This document shows, in pieces, positions 8,862 to 17,897 of a stretch of DNA of 64,000 bases (position 1 is its first letter; every line of letters begins with the position of its first letter). The DNA is from UBA10365 sp041441915 (lineage in GTDB: Bacteria > Pseudomonadota > Alphaproteobacteria > Rhodobacterales > Rhodobacteraceae). Made by a program: the position numbers and the translations under genes. The DNA is taken from positions 62,001-126,000 of the forward strand of contig JASDRS010000026.1 in NCBI GenBank assembly GCA_041441915.1, in the 5' to 3' direction. The notes beneath the pieces were generated by a model. The model was given only the letters and a program-made list of their open reading frames with translations. It made no database searches and had not been told where the DNA came from.

Positions 8862-10205
8862 ATGTCGATACCCCAGTCAGGTGGTGGCCCTATAGAATCA
8901 CGAGCTCAATTGATTTCTTATATGGAATCTGGTTCCAAGCCAAAATCGAATTGGACTATTGGAACTGAACATGAAAAATTTGGTTTTGACGCAGCACACC
9001 GCCCCTTGCCCTATGAGGGCGAAGTATCGATTAAGGCGATGCTAAGAGGCTTGCACAACTGCTTCGGTTGGAATGAAGTGCACGAAACTGGCAAGCTGAT
9101 TGGTCTAACCAAAGCAGGGGCCAACATCTCATTGGAACCTGGCGGCCAGTTTGAACTTTCAGGCGCTATGGTCGAAAATTTAAACCAGACTGCCGCTGAA
9201 TTGGATAGCCATCTCAGAGAGGTTAATGCCATCGGCAATAAGATCGGCGCGAAATTCATGGGCCTTGGTGCCGCGCCCGAATGGCGCGCGGATGAAGTTG
9301 CAGTTATGCCTAAAGGCAGATATCGTCTAATGACTGACTATATGGCCCGTGTGGGCAGCCATGGCACGCAAATGATGTATCGCACGTGCACGGTGCAGGT
9401 GAACCTTGATTTTAGTTCTGAAGCCGACATGGTAAAAAAACTGCGTGTGGCTTTGGCGCTGCAGCCTGTAGCAACGGCGCTTTTCGCCAATAGCCCGTTT
9501 TTTGAAGGCAAGGTAAATGGTCATAAATCCTGGCGCTCGCGCATTTGGCGCAACCTGGATTCAGCGCGCACGGGAATGCTACCCTTTGCTTTTGAAAGCG
9601 GCATGGGGTTTGAAGCCTATGTTGATTGGATCTTAGATGTACCTATGTATTTTGTTTATCGGGATGGAAAATATATCAATGCCTTGGGCCAATCTTTTCG
9701 CGAATTTTTAGTTGGAAAATTGCCCGCACTTCCAGGCGAAGTACCAACGCTTTCTGATTGGGCTGACCACATGACCACGGTGTTCCCGGAAGTGCGGGTT
9801 AAAAAATATATCGAAATGCGTGGCGCGGATGTGGGCGATCAGCCACATATAAATGCTTTGCCAGCCTTTTGGGTTGGGCTTATGTATAATTCAGTTGCTC
9901 TTGATGCGGCGTGGGACTTGGTGAAGAGCTTTGACAGCGCTGCTCGCGAAGCCTTGCGCGTAGCGGCAAGCGTTCACGGCCTAGATGCAGAAGTAGAAGG
10001 CGTGAGAATAATTGATTTGGCGCGTGCAGCCCTTACTTTGTCGCATGCAGGTCTTGCCGAGCGCGGCTTCGGGGAGGAGATCTACCTGGCTCCTCTTATG
10101 AAGAATATAGCCACTAAAACCACGCAAGCTGATCGTTGGTTGGCGCTTTACAACGGAGAATGGGGTGGTGATTTGAGTAAAATTTATAGCGCTGCCATCC
10201 TTTAA
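8862..10205 (+). CDS. gshA: Glutamate-cysteine ligase (plant/alphaproteobacterial type)
   Basis: This 447-residue enzyme catalyses the first, ATP-dependent step of glutathione synthesis. It belongs to the GCS2 family shared by plants and alphaproteobacteria, seen from IGTEHEKFGF near the N-terminus, SLEPGGQFELSGA, MTDYMARVGSHGTQMMYRTC and YIEMRGADVGDQPHINALPAFWVGLMY. ATG 8862 is preceded by TTGGAG and gives the family start MSIPQSGGGPIESR. Length is close to the family norm. It runs convergent to plsY, whose stop is only two bases from this one. Confidence 0.95.
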   Translation: MSIPQSGGGPIESRAQLISYMESGSKPKSNWTIGTEHEKFGFDAAHRPLPYEGEVSIKAMLRGLHNCFGWNEVHETGKLIGLTKAGANISLEPGGQFELSGAMVENLNQTAAELDSHLREVNAIGNKIGAKFMGLGAAPEWRADEVAVMPKGRYRLMTDYMARVGSHGTQMMYRTCTVQVNLDFSSEADMVKKLRVALALQPVATALFANSPFFEGKVNGHKSWRSRIWRNLDSARTGMLPFAFESGMGFEAYVDWILDVPMYFVYRDGKYINALGQSFREFLVGKLPALPGEVPTLSDWADHMTTVFPEVRVKKYIEMRGADVGDQPHINALPAFWVGLMYNSVALDAAWDLVKSFDSAAREALRVAASVHGLDAEVEGVRIIDLARAALTLSHAGLAERGFGEEIYLAPLMKNIATKTTQADRWLALYNGEWGGDLSKIYSAAIL

Positions 10206-10206
10206 T

Positions 10207-10821
10207 CTAGCCCTTTGGGCGCTTCTTGAATTTTGGTTCAGTGCCCGCTAAAAGCCGCTTTATATTGTCGCTGTGGCGCCATAAAATAAGGGCAGCGAGT
10301 AGCAAGGCGAGCATCATCATGTGCTCGTAGCCGAGGAAAATCATCCATGCCGCCGTACTCAGCGCACTGATTAGTGCTGCAAGCGACGACGTCTGAAAGA
10401 TTGCAAAAGTTATCATCCAAGTTGTGCAGGTGGCCAAACCTACAGGCCAAGCTAAAACCAACAGTGTTCCCACGAATGTAGCCACTCCTTTGCCGCCACG
10501 AAATTTTAGCCATACGGGGAACAAATGCCCTAAAAAGACTGCAAGCGCAGCAATTTGTGTGGCGTCATTTGGTCCAAAATTGTGAGAAATAGCTACGGCG
10601 ATTCCGCCCTTTCCCGCATCAAGCAGCAATGTGGCCAAAGCCGCAGGCCTATTTCCGGTGCGTAACACATTTGTGGCCCCAATGTTTCCTGACCCTATTT
10701 TGCGCAAATCGCCTAAACCAAGCGCGCGCGTGATCACAATACCAAAGGGCACGGATCCCAAGAGATAAGCGCCCAGCGCAACCAGCGTTAAAACCGAGAT
10801 AGGTGAGGCGAACTCTGGCAT
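10207..10821 (-). CDS. plsY: Acyl-phosphate:glycerol-3-phosphate acyltransferase
   Basis: This is a 204-residue, five-helix inner-membrane enzyme that transfers an acyl group from acyl-phosphate to glycerol-3-phosphate, the first step of phospholipid synthesis. The three conserved loops are present: GSVPFGIVITR followed by GSGNIGATNVLRTG, FRGGKGVATFVGTLL, and the C-terminal ALILWRHSDNIKRLLAGTEPKF. It is the last gene of the pyrB-pyrX-plsY run, three bases after pyrX, and so is probably co-transcribed with pyrimidine genes. Confidence 0.95.
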   Translation of the reverse strand: MPEFASPISVLTLVALGAYLLGSVPFGIVITRALGLGDLRKIGSGNIGATNVLRTGNRPAALATLLLDAGKGGIAVAISHNFGPNDATQIAALAVFLGHLFPVWLKFRGGKGVATFVGTLLVLAWPVGLATCTTWMITFAIFQTSSLAALISALSTAAWMIFLGYEHMMMLALLLAALILWRHSDNIKRLLAGTEPKFKKRPKG

Positions 10822-10824
10822 GAT

Positions 10825-12099
10825 TTAGCCTTTGTAATTGAAAACTTGTACACCTTCGACAAAGGTTGCTAAAACGCGACCTTCCATTCTTTGGCCATCA
10901 AATGGCGTATTTTTTGACTTTGATAAAAGGTTTGTGCGATCAAGCAAATAAGGCGCGTTAGGGTCAAATACCACCAGATCTGCAGGCGCGCCAACACTTA
11001 GGCACCCCTGTTCTAATCCCAATCGCTTAGCCGGATTAAGCGCCATCGCGCGCCACAATTGCTCTAAACTCAGCTCACCTGCATGATAAAGTCTCATGGC
11101 CGCAGGTAAAAGCGTTTGCAAACCCACAGCCCCACTTGCCGCCTGTTCAAAGGGCAGGCGCTTTGACTCCTCATCCGCAGGGGTGTGGAATGATCCTATG
11201 ATATCAATTACACCATCGGCCACCGCTTTTACTAACGCCAGACGGTCGTCTTCGCTGCGAAGCGGAGGGGTGAATTTAAAGAAGGTCCGGTAATCGCCCA
11301 CATCCAGTTCATTGAGTGTTAGATGGTGAATGGAAACCCCTGCTGTTACATCAAGCCCCACCGATTTGGCTCGCATTAAGGAGGGCAAAGACAAAGCACT
11401 GGTAATCTGGTCGGCATGATAGCGAGCGCGTGTCATTTCTACCAAGGCCAAGTCGCGTTCAAGGCCCATGCGCTCTGCCATTGAATGCACCATCGGCAAA
11501 CCACGCAATGAGCCAAATTTCCCTGAGGTCACCGCCGCCCCCGCAGAAAGGCATGGGTCTTGCGGATGACCAATCACCAAAGCCCCTAATGAGCGCGCAT
11601 AAGTTAAAGCACGTGATAGAACCTTATTGTCTTGAACCACAAGATCGCCATCATAAAAAGCCAAGGCCCCCACATCAGACAAAAAGCCGATTTCAGTCAT
11701 TTCTTGCCCCGCACGCCCTTTGGTTAGTGCGGCAAGGTGATGGATGCGCACTTTTGCTGAATCTTTGGCTCGGCGGGTGACAAATTCTAAGATTTCGGGC
11801 GTATCAATGGCGGGGCTGGTGTCAGGGCGCGCGATCAGGGTGGTCACGCCACCCGCCGCTGCGGCCGCACTGGCCGAGCGAAAAGATTCGCGGTGCCTCT
11901 CGCCAGGTTCGCCCACTTTAACGCCCAGATCAACCAATCCAGGTGCCAAGCACTTACCTCCCAAATCGCGCAGATCAGCGCCTTTGGGGGCAGCTTCGTC
12001 GCGAGCAATAATGCGGCCATTTTTTACTGTCAGGCTGCCCAGTCCCGATGTCTGCGTTTTGGGGTCAATCAAGCGGGCATTGAAGAAATGTAAGATCAT
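10825..12099 (-). CDS. Dihydroorotase homologue lacking zinc ligands (PyrX type)
   Basis: This is a 424-residue amidohydrolase-superfamily protein following pyrB. The first metal motif, which would be DxHxH after APGLVD, reads [11 protein letters not shown]: both His are replaced (Gly59, Lys61). Other family landmarks remain, such as [11 protein letters not shown] and NPAKRLGL near the end. In the Pseudomonas pyrB-pyrC' arrangement such a homologue is an inactive structural partner that holds ATCase catalytic trimers together; I infer the same role here. If so, an active dihydroorotase must lie elsewhere. The ATG overlaps the pyrB TGA (ATGA), implying coupled translation and suited to complex formation. 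Confidence 0.85.
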   Translation of the reverse strand: MILHFFNARLIDPKTQTSGLGSLTVKNGRIIARDEAAPKGADLRDLGGKCLAPGLVDLGVKVGEPGERHRESFRSASAAAAAGGVTTLIARPDTSPAIDTPEILEFVTRRAKDSAKVRIHHLAALTKGRAGQEMTEIGFLSDVGALAFYDGDLVVQDNKVLSRALTYARSLGALVIGHPQDPCLSAGAAVTSGKFGSLRGLPMVHSMAERMGLERDLALVEMTRARYHADQITSALSLPSLMRAKSVGLDVTAGVSIHHLTLNELDVGDYRTFFKFTPPLRSEDDRLALVKAVADGVIDIIGSFHTPADEESKRLPFEQAASGAVGLQTLLPAAMRLYHAGELSLEQLWRAMALNPAKRLGLEQGCLSVGAPADLVVFDPNAPYLLDRTNLLSKSKNTPFDGQRMEGRVLATFVEGVQVFNYKG

Positions 12100-13058
12100 G
12101 CCATCACCTCGACTGCAGCGCGGCCCCGTTCGGCGCGTAAGTTGCGCGCCAAAAGATCCATGCATGCCATGCGCACGGCAACGCCCATTTCGACCTGATC
12201 TTGAATGACTGATCGGTTAATGTCATCGGCCAGTTCGCCATCAATTTCCACACCACGGTTCATCGGGCCTGGATGCATGACGATCGCATCTGTTTTGGCA
12301 TAGGCCAGCTTTTTGGCATCAAGGCCGTAGCGGTAATAATATTCGCGCTCAGACGGAATGAAGCCCCCGTCCATACGCTCTTTTTGTAAGCGTAGCATCA
12401 TCACTACATCGGCTCCTTCTAGTCCCACGCGCATATCGTCAAATACTTCGCAGCCAAATTCATTCACGTCCGTGGGCATCAAGGTAGACGGGCCGATCAG
12501 GCGAATACGGTTTTCCATCTTACCCAGCAAAATGAGGTTGGAGCGCGCTACGCGGCTGTGGGAAATATCGCCGCAAATTGCCACGGTCAGGCGGTTGATC
12601 CGCCCCTTTTCGCGCCGAATGGTCAAAGCATCTAAGAGCGCTTGGGTTGGATGTTCATGAGTGCCATCACCGGCGTTTAAAACCGAGCAATTTACCTTGT
12701 CAGCCAACAGATTGACGGCCCCTGATGCTCCGTGGCGCACCACCAGCAAATCAGGATGCATGGCATTGAGCGTCATCGCTGTATCCAGCAGCGTTTCGCC
12801 TTTTTTGACGGAAGATTGTGTTGTCGCCATATTCATCACATCTGCGCCGAGCCGTTTGCCAGCAAGTTCAAAACTGGCTTGCGTTCGGGTCGAGGATTCG
12901 AAAAACATATTTATCTGTGTCATGCCCGCTAACACGTCAGATTGCTTGACTGTCCGGCGATTCAAATCCACATATCGATCCGACAAATCCAGAACGGTGC
13001 TGATCTCATCGGGGGTCAGATGTTCGATGCCAAGCAAATGGCGGGCTCGAAAGGTCAT
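12096..13058 (-). CDS. pyrB: Aspartate carbamoyltransferase catalytic subunit
   Basis: This 320-residue enzyme joins carbamoyl phosphate and aspartate in pyrimidine synthesis. The carbamoyl-phosphate motif STRT (residues 56-59, in [20 protein letters not shown]), [18 protein letters not shown] and the aspartate-loop region [14 protein letters not shown] with [11 protein letters not shown] are intact. ATG 13058 gives the family start [11 protein letters not shown] with GAGG upstream; the frame is open further but without similarity. It is first in an operon with the inactive dihydroorotase homologue and plsY. No regulatory subunit pyrI is seen. Confidence 0.95.
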   Translation of the reverse strand: MTFRARHLLGIEHLTPDEISTVLDLSDRYVDLNRRTVKQSDVLAGMTQINMFFESSTRTQASFELAGKRLGADVMNMATTQSSVKKGETLLDTAMTLNAMHPDLLVVRHGASGAVNLLADKVNCSVLNAGDGTHEHPTQALLDALTIRREKGRINRLTVAICGDISHSRVARSNLILLGKMENRIRLIGPSTLMPTDVNEFGCEVFDDMRVGLEGADVVMMLRLQKERMDGGFIPSEREYYYRYGLDAKKLAYAKTDAIVMHPGPMNRGVEIDGELADDINRSVIQDQVEMGVAVRMACMDLLARNLRAERGRAAVEVMA

Positions 13059-13185
13059 TTGGGCCTCGCTTGCAAAAGTTAAGTTCTTATAAGAACAGCG
13101 CGCGGTTGTCACAAGTGCCAAGTGGGCTTGGGACACCTCGTGCATCTTTAATGGCGTCACTCAGAGAATTGGTTTATGAAAACTT

Positions 13186-14046
13186 ATGGATATTGATATT
13201 GACCAGCAGACTGCAGTCGCTGTTTTGGCGTGGCAAATTGACCTTGGCGTGAGTGAGGCTATCGGTGATCAGCCGATCAATCGTTATAACTTGGGGCAAA
13301 AACCAATTGTCAGTTTGGCGGTCGAGCCACCGCAGGCCAAGCCAACGGCACCTGCGCTGCCTGGCGTGCCAATCGTTGCGACAGCTGCCAATAAGCTTGT
13401 GCAGGCCAGCGCTGCGCAAGAAGATGCAATAAAGGTCGCGCAAGCCTTTGCTTTGGCCCAAGTACAGATTTTGGCGGACCGTGCAACCTCGGTTGAGGCT
13501 TTACACGCCGCAATCTTGGGCTTTGAGGATTGTGAACTTAAGCGTGGCGCCAGATCAACTCTGTTTTCCGATGGAATTTTTGGAGCCCGAGTAATGGTTG
13601 TCGTCCAACCTCCAACCCGCGCTGAAGAGGCGCAAAACCGCCCCTTAGTTGATGCAGAAGGTTTGCTTTTTGAGCGTATGTTTGATGCTATCGGTTTAAG
13701 TCGCACCGCGTCGGATCCCAGTCAGGGCCTCTATATTTGTCCTGCATTGCCTTGGCGCACGCCTCAAGACAGGGCCCCATTGCCCCAGGAATTAGCCCTT
13801 TTGGCCCCGTTTTTGGTGCGCCATATTGCGCTGGCAAAGCCACAAGTTCTGGTGGCATTGGGCCATGTACCCTGCCAGATGCTGCTTGGTCAGAGCAATG
13901 TTTCGCAACTGCGTGGAAAGTTTACCAGCTTCAATTCGTTATCAGTTTTACCGATGCTCCATCCTGCACAATTATTGCGCAATCCTGTTTTAAAACGGGA
14001 CAGTTGGGCCGATTTATTGGCATTAAAGGCGGCTCTAAGTGTTTAA
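13186..14046 (+). CDS. Diverged family 4-type uracil-DNA glycosylase
   Basis: This 286-residue protein has an Ala-rich N-terminal extension of about 100 residues and a C-terminal UDG superfamily domain, recognisable from CELKRGARSTLFSDG (116-130), NRPLVDAEGLLFERMFDAIGL, LPWRTPQDR and RHIALAKPQVLVALG. Family 4 enzymes excise uracil from DNA and use a GEAPG motif plus a second motif with HPA. Here the first motif reads VQPPT (140-144), so the catalytic Glu and Gly are gone. The second reads MLHPAQLLR. Only one of the usual paired N-terminal Fe-S cysteines is visible (C116; Lys at 119). It is therefore either an inactive relative or a changed specificity. It diverges from pyrB. Confidence 0.75.
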   Translation: MDIDIDQQTAVAVLAWQIDLGVSEAIGDQPINRYNLGQKPIVSLAVEPPQAKPTAPALPGVPIVATAANKLVQASAAQEDAIKVAQAFALAQVQILADRATSVEALHAAILGFEDCELKRGARSTLFSDGIFGARVMVVVQPPTRAEEAQNRPLVDAEGLLFERMFDAIGLSRTASDPSQGLYICPALPWRTPQDRAPLPQELALLAPFLVRHIALAKPQVLVALGHVPCQMLLGQSNVSQLRGKFTSFNSLSVLPMLHPAQLLRNPVLKRDSWADLLALKAALSV

Positions 14047-14058
14047 TTTAGGTAACTT

Positions 14059-14874
14059 TTAACCCGCAGGGCAGCCAATAATTTCGACAGCCTGGTCTTG
14101 GGTGATCACCGTTAATCGTAGGGTTGTACGGTTTATAAAAAAAGCCTGTTCTGTGGGGAAAATCTGGTTCACTGCCGCTAAATTGTTACCTGTTTGGGTC
14201 AGTGCTGCATCTGACACCCAAGCCGGTTGATCTGTCTCAATGGCTAAAGCCATTACCTCGCCTTGCAGGGGTGAGTTGAGCCGAGTTTTTATTTCCATCC
14301 CGCCTGAAATAGAAAAAAAGCTGCAAGAAATTTGATTTAGGCTTGATGCCAAGATTGATTTTGGTTGGTCTGCGAGGGCCAACACAATGGCCTTGGAATG
14401 CGCTGCGCCTAGGTTGGGGGGCAGGGTTTCGCGTAAGATCAAATGCGCAGGCAGGCAAATATCGTGACACACGCCAAGATCAATATTCGCCTTTATTTCA
14501 ATGGCTTTACTTGGGTCAATTGGAGTGAATGTGAAAGGCAGGGTCACGGCATCCTTATAGCCTATACTTTGCATACTCTGTAGTTCAAATACTTGGGGCC
14601 GTGGCCAATGCACTTCGACTGCCTTCAGATTGATGGAGCTAGCCCAGTTGAACTGTGCAGGTATTCCTGCTTCGCCAGGTGCGCGCCAATAGGTTTTCCA
14701 CCCTTTCGCAAGCTCTAGTTTTAACCCCGAAATATGCGTGCCCACATCGGTGCGCCATCCGGTCACAAAATGCGCGCTTAGCACGTCATCTTGATCTTCG
14801 GCCCAAAGTGGGCTGATGCTAGTGATCAACAGCAAGGCAGAGGCCGTAAACAGGGGGAGAAAGAAGCGTTTCAT
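14059..14874 (-). CDS. Periplasmic DsbD-alpha-like thiol-disulfide domain protein
   Basis: This 271-residue protein has a signal peptide (residues 1-25, ending PLWA) and one domain related to the N-terminal alpha domain of DsbD/ScsB. The sequence GLKLELAKGWKTYWRAPGEAGIPAQF is typical of the DsbD-domain-containing group, and the redox-type pair appears in GVCHDICLPA. A membrane beta domain and a thioredoxin gamma domain are absent, so reductant must come from a separate membrane carrier if it is redox active. GAAAGG precedes the ATG chosen at 14874. It diverges from yqgE and its stop faces the glycosylase 12 bases away. Confidence 0.8.
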   Translation of the reverse strand: MKRFFLPLFTASALLLITSISPLWAEDQDDVLSAHFVTGWRTDVGTHISGLKLELAKGWKTYWRAPGEAGIPAQFNWASSINLKAVEVHWPRPQVFELQSMQSIGYKDAVTLPFTFTPIDPSKAIEIKANIDLGVCHDICLPAHLILRETLPPNLGAAHSKAIVLALADQPKSILASSLNQISCSFFSISGGMEIKTRLNSPLQGEVMALAIETDQPAWVSDAALTQTGNNLAAVNQIFPTEQAFFINRTTLRLTVITQDQAVEIIGCPAG

Positions 14875-14976
14875 CCTTTCCTTATAAACATGGGTACAAA
14901 AATCGAAAGTCACAATTTATTTAGCACCCCTTGAGCAAAAGCTTGCAACGCGCAATAATAAGGAGAGGAGTGTGAC

Positions 14977-15534
14977 ATGGATCTGCGCGGAAGCCTTCTT
15001 GTTGCGATGCCAAGTATGGCCGACCCACGGTTTGAAAAGACCGTTGTGTTGGTTTGTTCGCATTCCGAAGACGGCACTATGGGGCTTGTGCTGAACCGGC
15101 CCTCGTCGCAACTGAAATTTAAAACATTACTTGAACAGCTTAAAATATCGTCTGGCCCTAATACCCGCGAGATTATAGTACATATTGGGGGGCCGGTAGA
15201 GCGTGGGCGTGGGTTTGTGTTGCATTCGCCTGATTATCAGGCAGGCACGGGCGACACGGTCACGTTGCCCGGCGGCTATTCCATGACTGCCACCCTTGAT
15301 GTGATCGAAGCCTTGGCCGTGGGTGAGGGGCCGAAAGAGTTGATGTTTGCGCTTGGCTATGCGGGCTGGGCCGCTGGGCAAATCGAAGCTGAAATTTCCA
15401 GCAATGATTGGCTGACCTGTTCGGCATGCGATGACATAGTGTTTGGCGAAAATGATTCACGAAAGTGGATCATGGCTCTAGAATATATGGGGATTAATCC
15501 CCTTATGCTGTCAGCCACCTCAGGTCGCGCCTAG
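14977..15534 (+). CDS. YqgE/AlgH family protein
   Basis: This 185-residue UPF0301 protein shows the family features MADPRFEKTVVLVCSHSEDG, MGLVLNRPS, the GGPVERGRGFVLH loop and FALGYAGWAAGQIEAEI. The family was first linked to alginate regulation in Pseudomonas (AlgH), but its biochemical role is unsettled. AGGAGAGG lies just before the ATG. It is a stand-alone gene between the divergent DsbD-like gene and the convergent aldehyde dehydrogenase. Confidence 0.93.
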   Translation: MDLRGSLLVAMPSMADPRFEKTVVLVCSHSEDGTMGLVLNRPSSQLKFKTLLEQLKISSGPNTREIIVHIGGPVERGRGFVLHSPDYQAGTGDTVTLPGGYSMTATLDVIEALAVGEGPKELMFALGYAGWAAGQIEAEISSNDWLTCSACDDIVFGENDSRKWIMALEYMGINPLMLSATSGRA

Positions 15535-15548
15535 ATTATACGCGTTCG

Positions 15549-17894
15549 TTATTCGCCGTAAGGTACCCAGATGGTTTTCACCTCAGTTGCGGCTTCTAAA
15601 AAGTGGCGGCCTTCGCTTTTGGGGTCAAACCAGTCTTTTGCTTTGCCATGATTGACCCATGTACGCTTTAGATTACCTGCGGCCAAACGTTCAATTTCGG
15701 CCGATAACCCTTTCGAGGAAAAGCTCCAAACAGCATCAACATCCATATGGCCCGCCAAAACAGGAGCAAGTTCGAGATGAGCGCCGGTCACAATATTCAC
15801 TACGCCTGCAGGCAGGTCGGATGTGTCAAATACTTGATAAAGATCGGTTGCGGCCAAAGGATAGGCTTCTGACGGAACCAAAACTGTGCGGTTGCCCATG
15901 GCGATGATGGGGGCCATCAGCGAAACTAGGCCCAAAAGCGGCGCCTCGTCGGGGCAAATGGCCCCAATCACACCGCAAGGCACATTCATCGCCATGGCCA
16001 CACCGCGCAAAGGCACCGATTTCACTGTGCCGTCAAATTTATCAGCGAAGGCCGCATAATAAAACAGCCTTGAAATGGCTTGCTCGACTTCGTTTTTGCC
16101 GGACTTCCCAGTCAGATTTTTCAGGCGCGCGGCAAATTCATCAGTCCGTGCCGACATATTTTCGCCTATATAGTAAAGAATCTGGGCTCGCTGATGCGCG
16201 GTTGTGTTCGCCCAGCTTGTGGCTGCTTGGGCAGCTTCAACACTATTGCGGATATCTTTGCGGTTGCCCAGGCTCACATGGCCCAAAAGTTGACCCGTTT
16301 GCGACCATATTGCTGAAGAATAGCCACCATCGGGCCGTACTTGCTTGCCACCTATGTAAAGTTTAGCAGTGCGGTCAATGCCGCTGACTTGTGGACTTGT
16401 GGGCTCTCTGACGGGGTTGGCCGGCTTTAGTAGCGCATTGCTTTGGCCTTTGGGCTTTAGATAGGCGCGCAGGCCCTCCCATCCGCCTTCGCGGCCAAAG
16501 CCGCTTTCGCCGACGCCGCCAAATCCTGCGGCCGCGTCAAACATATTGGTTCCATTCACCCAAACCACGCCTGCGCGTAGTTTTGGGGCAACCTCGAGCG
16601 TCAGATTGATCGATTCACTCCAGACCGAGGCGGCAAGCCCATAGCGGCTGTTGTTGGCTAAAGTTACAGCTTCTGAGGGTGTTCGAAATGTCGTGGCGAC
16701 CAAGACAGGGCCAAATATTTCTTCCTGCATCAGAGACGAAGCGCTGTTCAACCCTGTAATCAAAGTTGGGGGATAATAGCAACCTTCGGGTAGGACACAT
16801 TTAGCCACGTAGGTTTCGCCATCTTTATTCGCGTCAACCATAGCTGTGATATTAGCTTTTTGCACAGGGTCAATGATCGCACCCATATCAATACATTTGT
16901 CTAAAGGATTGCCCAAACGCAATCCGTCCATCCGCGCACGAAGTTTGGTGTAAAAACGCTCGGCTAGGCCTTCTTGCACCAAAAGCCGTGAACCAGCACA
17001 GCACACTTGGCCTTGATTAAACCAGATTGCATCGACTAGCCCCTCAACGGCGCTGTCAACATCGGCATCTTCAAAAACGATAAAGGGCGATTTCCCGCCC
17101 AGCTCTAAGGTAAGAGCTTTTCCGCTTCCTGCGGTGGCTTCCCGAATCTTGCGGCCCACTTCGGTTGAGCCAGTAAAAGCCACTTTATCTATGCCTGCAT
17201 GATCTACCAGGGCCGCACCTGTAGCGCCGTCACCCGTTACGATATTGACTACGCCTTTTGGAAGGCCAGCTTCGCAGCTGATTTTGGCAAATAAGAGTGC
17301 GGTAAGCGGTGTATATTCAGCCGGTTTCAACACGATCGTATTGCCTGCAGCCAAGGCTGGGGCCACTTTCCAAGCCAGCATCAACAGGGGGAAGTTCCAA
17401 GGAATAACCGCTCCGCAAACGCCCAAGGGTTCAAGATCGGGTGCTTCGGTTGGCAAAAGCTGTGCCAGTCCAGCGTGGTAATAGAAATGCCGCGCAACCA
17501 AAGGAACGTCGATATCGCGGGTTTCCCGGATGGGTTTTCCATTGTCGAGTGTTTCAAGCACGGCAAAAAGCCGTGCGTGTTTTTGTACCAAGCGCGCCAA
17601 AGCATAAAGATATTGAGCGCGTGCATGGTGCGGCAAGGCCGCCCACGGACCTTGGGCACGCCGTGCAGCGGCAATGGCTTTATGGATGTCTTGCATATTG
17701 GCTTGGGTCACATCGGCTAGATGCTCACCACTTGCTGGGTTTTTGGTAGCAAAACAGGTGCCAGGCTTGGAAAACTTTCCATCGATAAAGCAGCCAAAGC
17801 GGCCTTGATGACTGGCGAGAAAACCGTGGGCTTCGGTGGCACTTTCAAGTGCGGGCCCATAGCTTAGATCGTTAAAAATATCCCGTATACTCAT
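15549..17894 (-). CDS. ALDH16-type aldehyde dehydrogenase with pseudo-ALDH second domain
   Basis: This 781-residue protein is far longer than the usual 480-500 residue ALDH. Residues 1-490 form a complete NAD-dependent dehydrogenase, with PWNFP (165-169), Glu264 in LTLELGGKSP and nucleophile Cys298 in NQGQVCCAGSR. After a linker near 500, a second partial ALDH domain runs to the end but has no catalytic Cys or Glu. This is the ALDH16 architecture, for which bacterial members including a Roseobacter-group one are known to be active. It lies three bases after deoC, so oxidation of acetaldehyde released by DeoC is the obvious inferred role. Confidence 0.88.
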   Translation of the reverse strand: MSIRDIFNDLSYGPALESATEAHGFLASHQGRFGCFIDGKFSKPGTCFATKNPASGEHLADVTQANMQDIHKAIAAARRAQGPWAALPHHARAQYLYALARLVQKHARLFAVLETLDNGKPIRETRDIDVPLVARHFYYHAGLAQLLPTEAPDLEPLGVCGAVIPWNFPLLMLAWKVAPALAAGNTIVLKPAEYTPLTALLFAKISCEAGLPKGVVNIVTGDGATGAALVDHAGIDKVAFTGSTEVGRKIREATAGSGKALTLELGGKSPFIVFEDADVDSAVEGLVDAIWFNQGQVCCAGSRLLVQEGLAERFYTKLRARMDGLRLGNPLDKCIDMGAIIDPVQKANITAMVDANKDGETYVAKCVLPEGCYYPPTLITGLNSASSLMQEEIFGPVLVATTFRTPSEAVTLANNSRYGLAASVWSESINLTLEVAPKLRAGVVWVNGTNMFDAAAGFGGVGESGFGREGGWEGLRAYLKPKGQSNALLKPANPVREPTSPQVSGIDRTAKLYIGGKQVRPDGGYSSAIWSQTGQLLGHVSLGNRKDIRNSVEAAQAATSWANTTAHQRAQILYYIGENMSARTDEFAARLKNLTGKSGKNEVEQAISRLFYYAAFADKFDGTVKSVPLRGVAMAMNVPCGVIGAICPDEAPLLGLVSLMAPIIAMGNRTVLVPSEAYPLAATDLYQVFDTSDLPAGVVNIVTGAHLELAPVLAGHMDVDAVWSFSSKGLSAEIERLAAGNLKRTWVNHGKAKDWFDPKSEGRHFLEAATEVKTIWVPYGE

Positions 17895-17897
17895 GAC

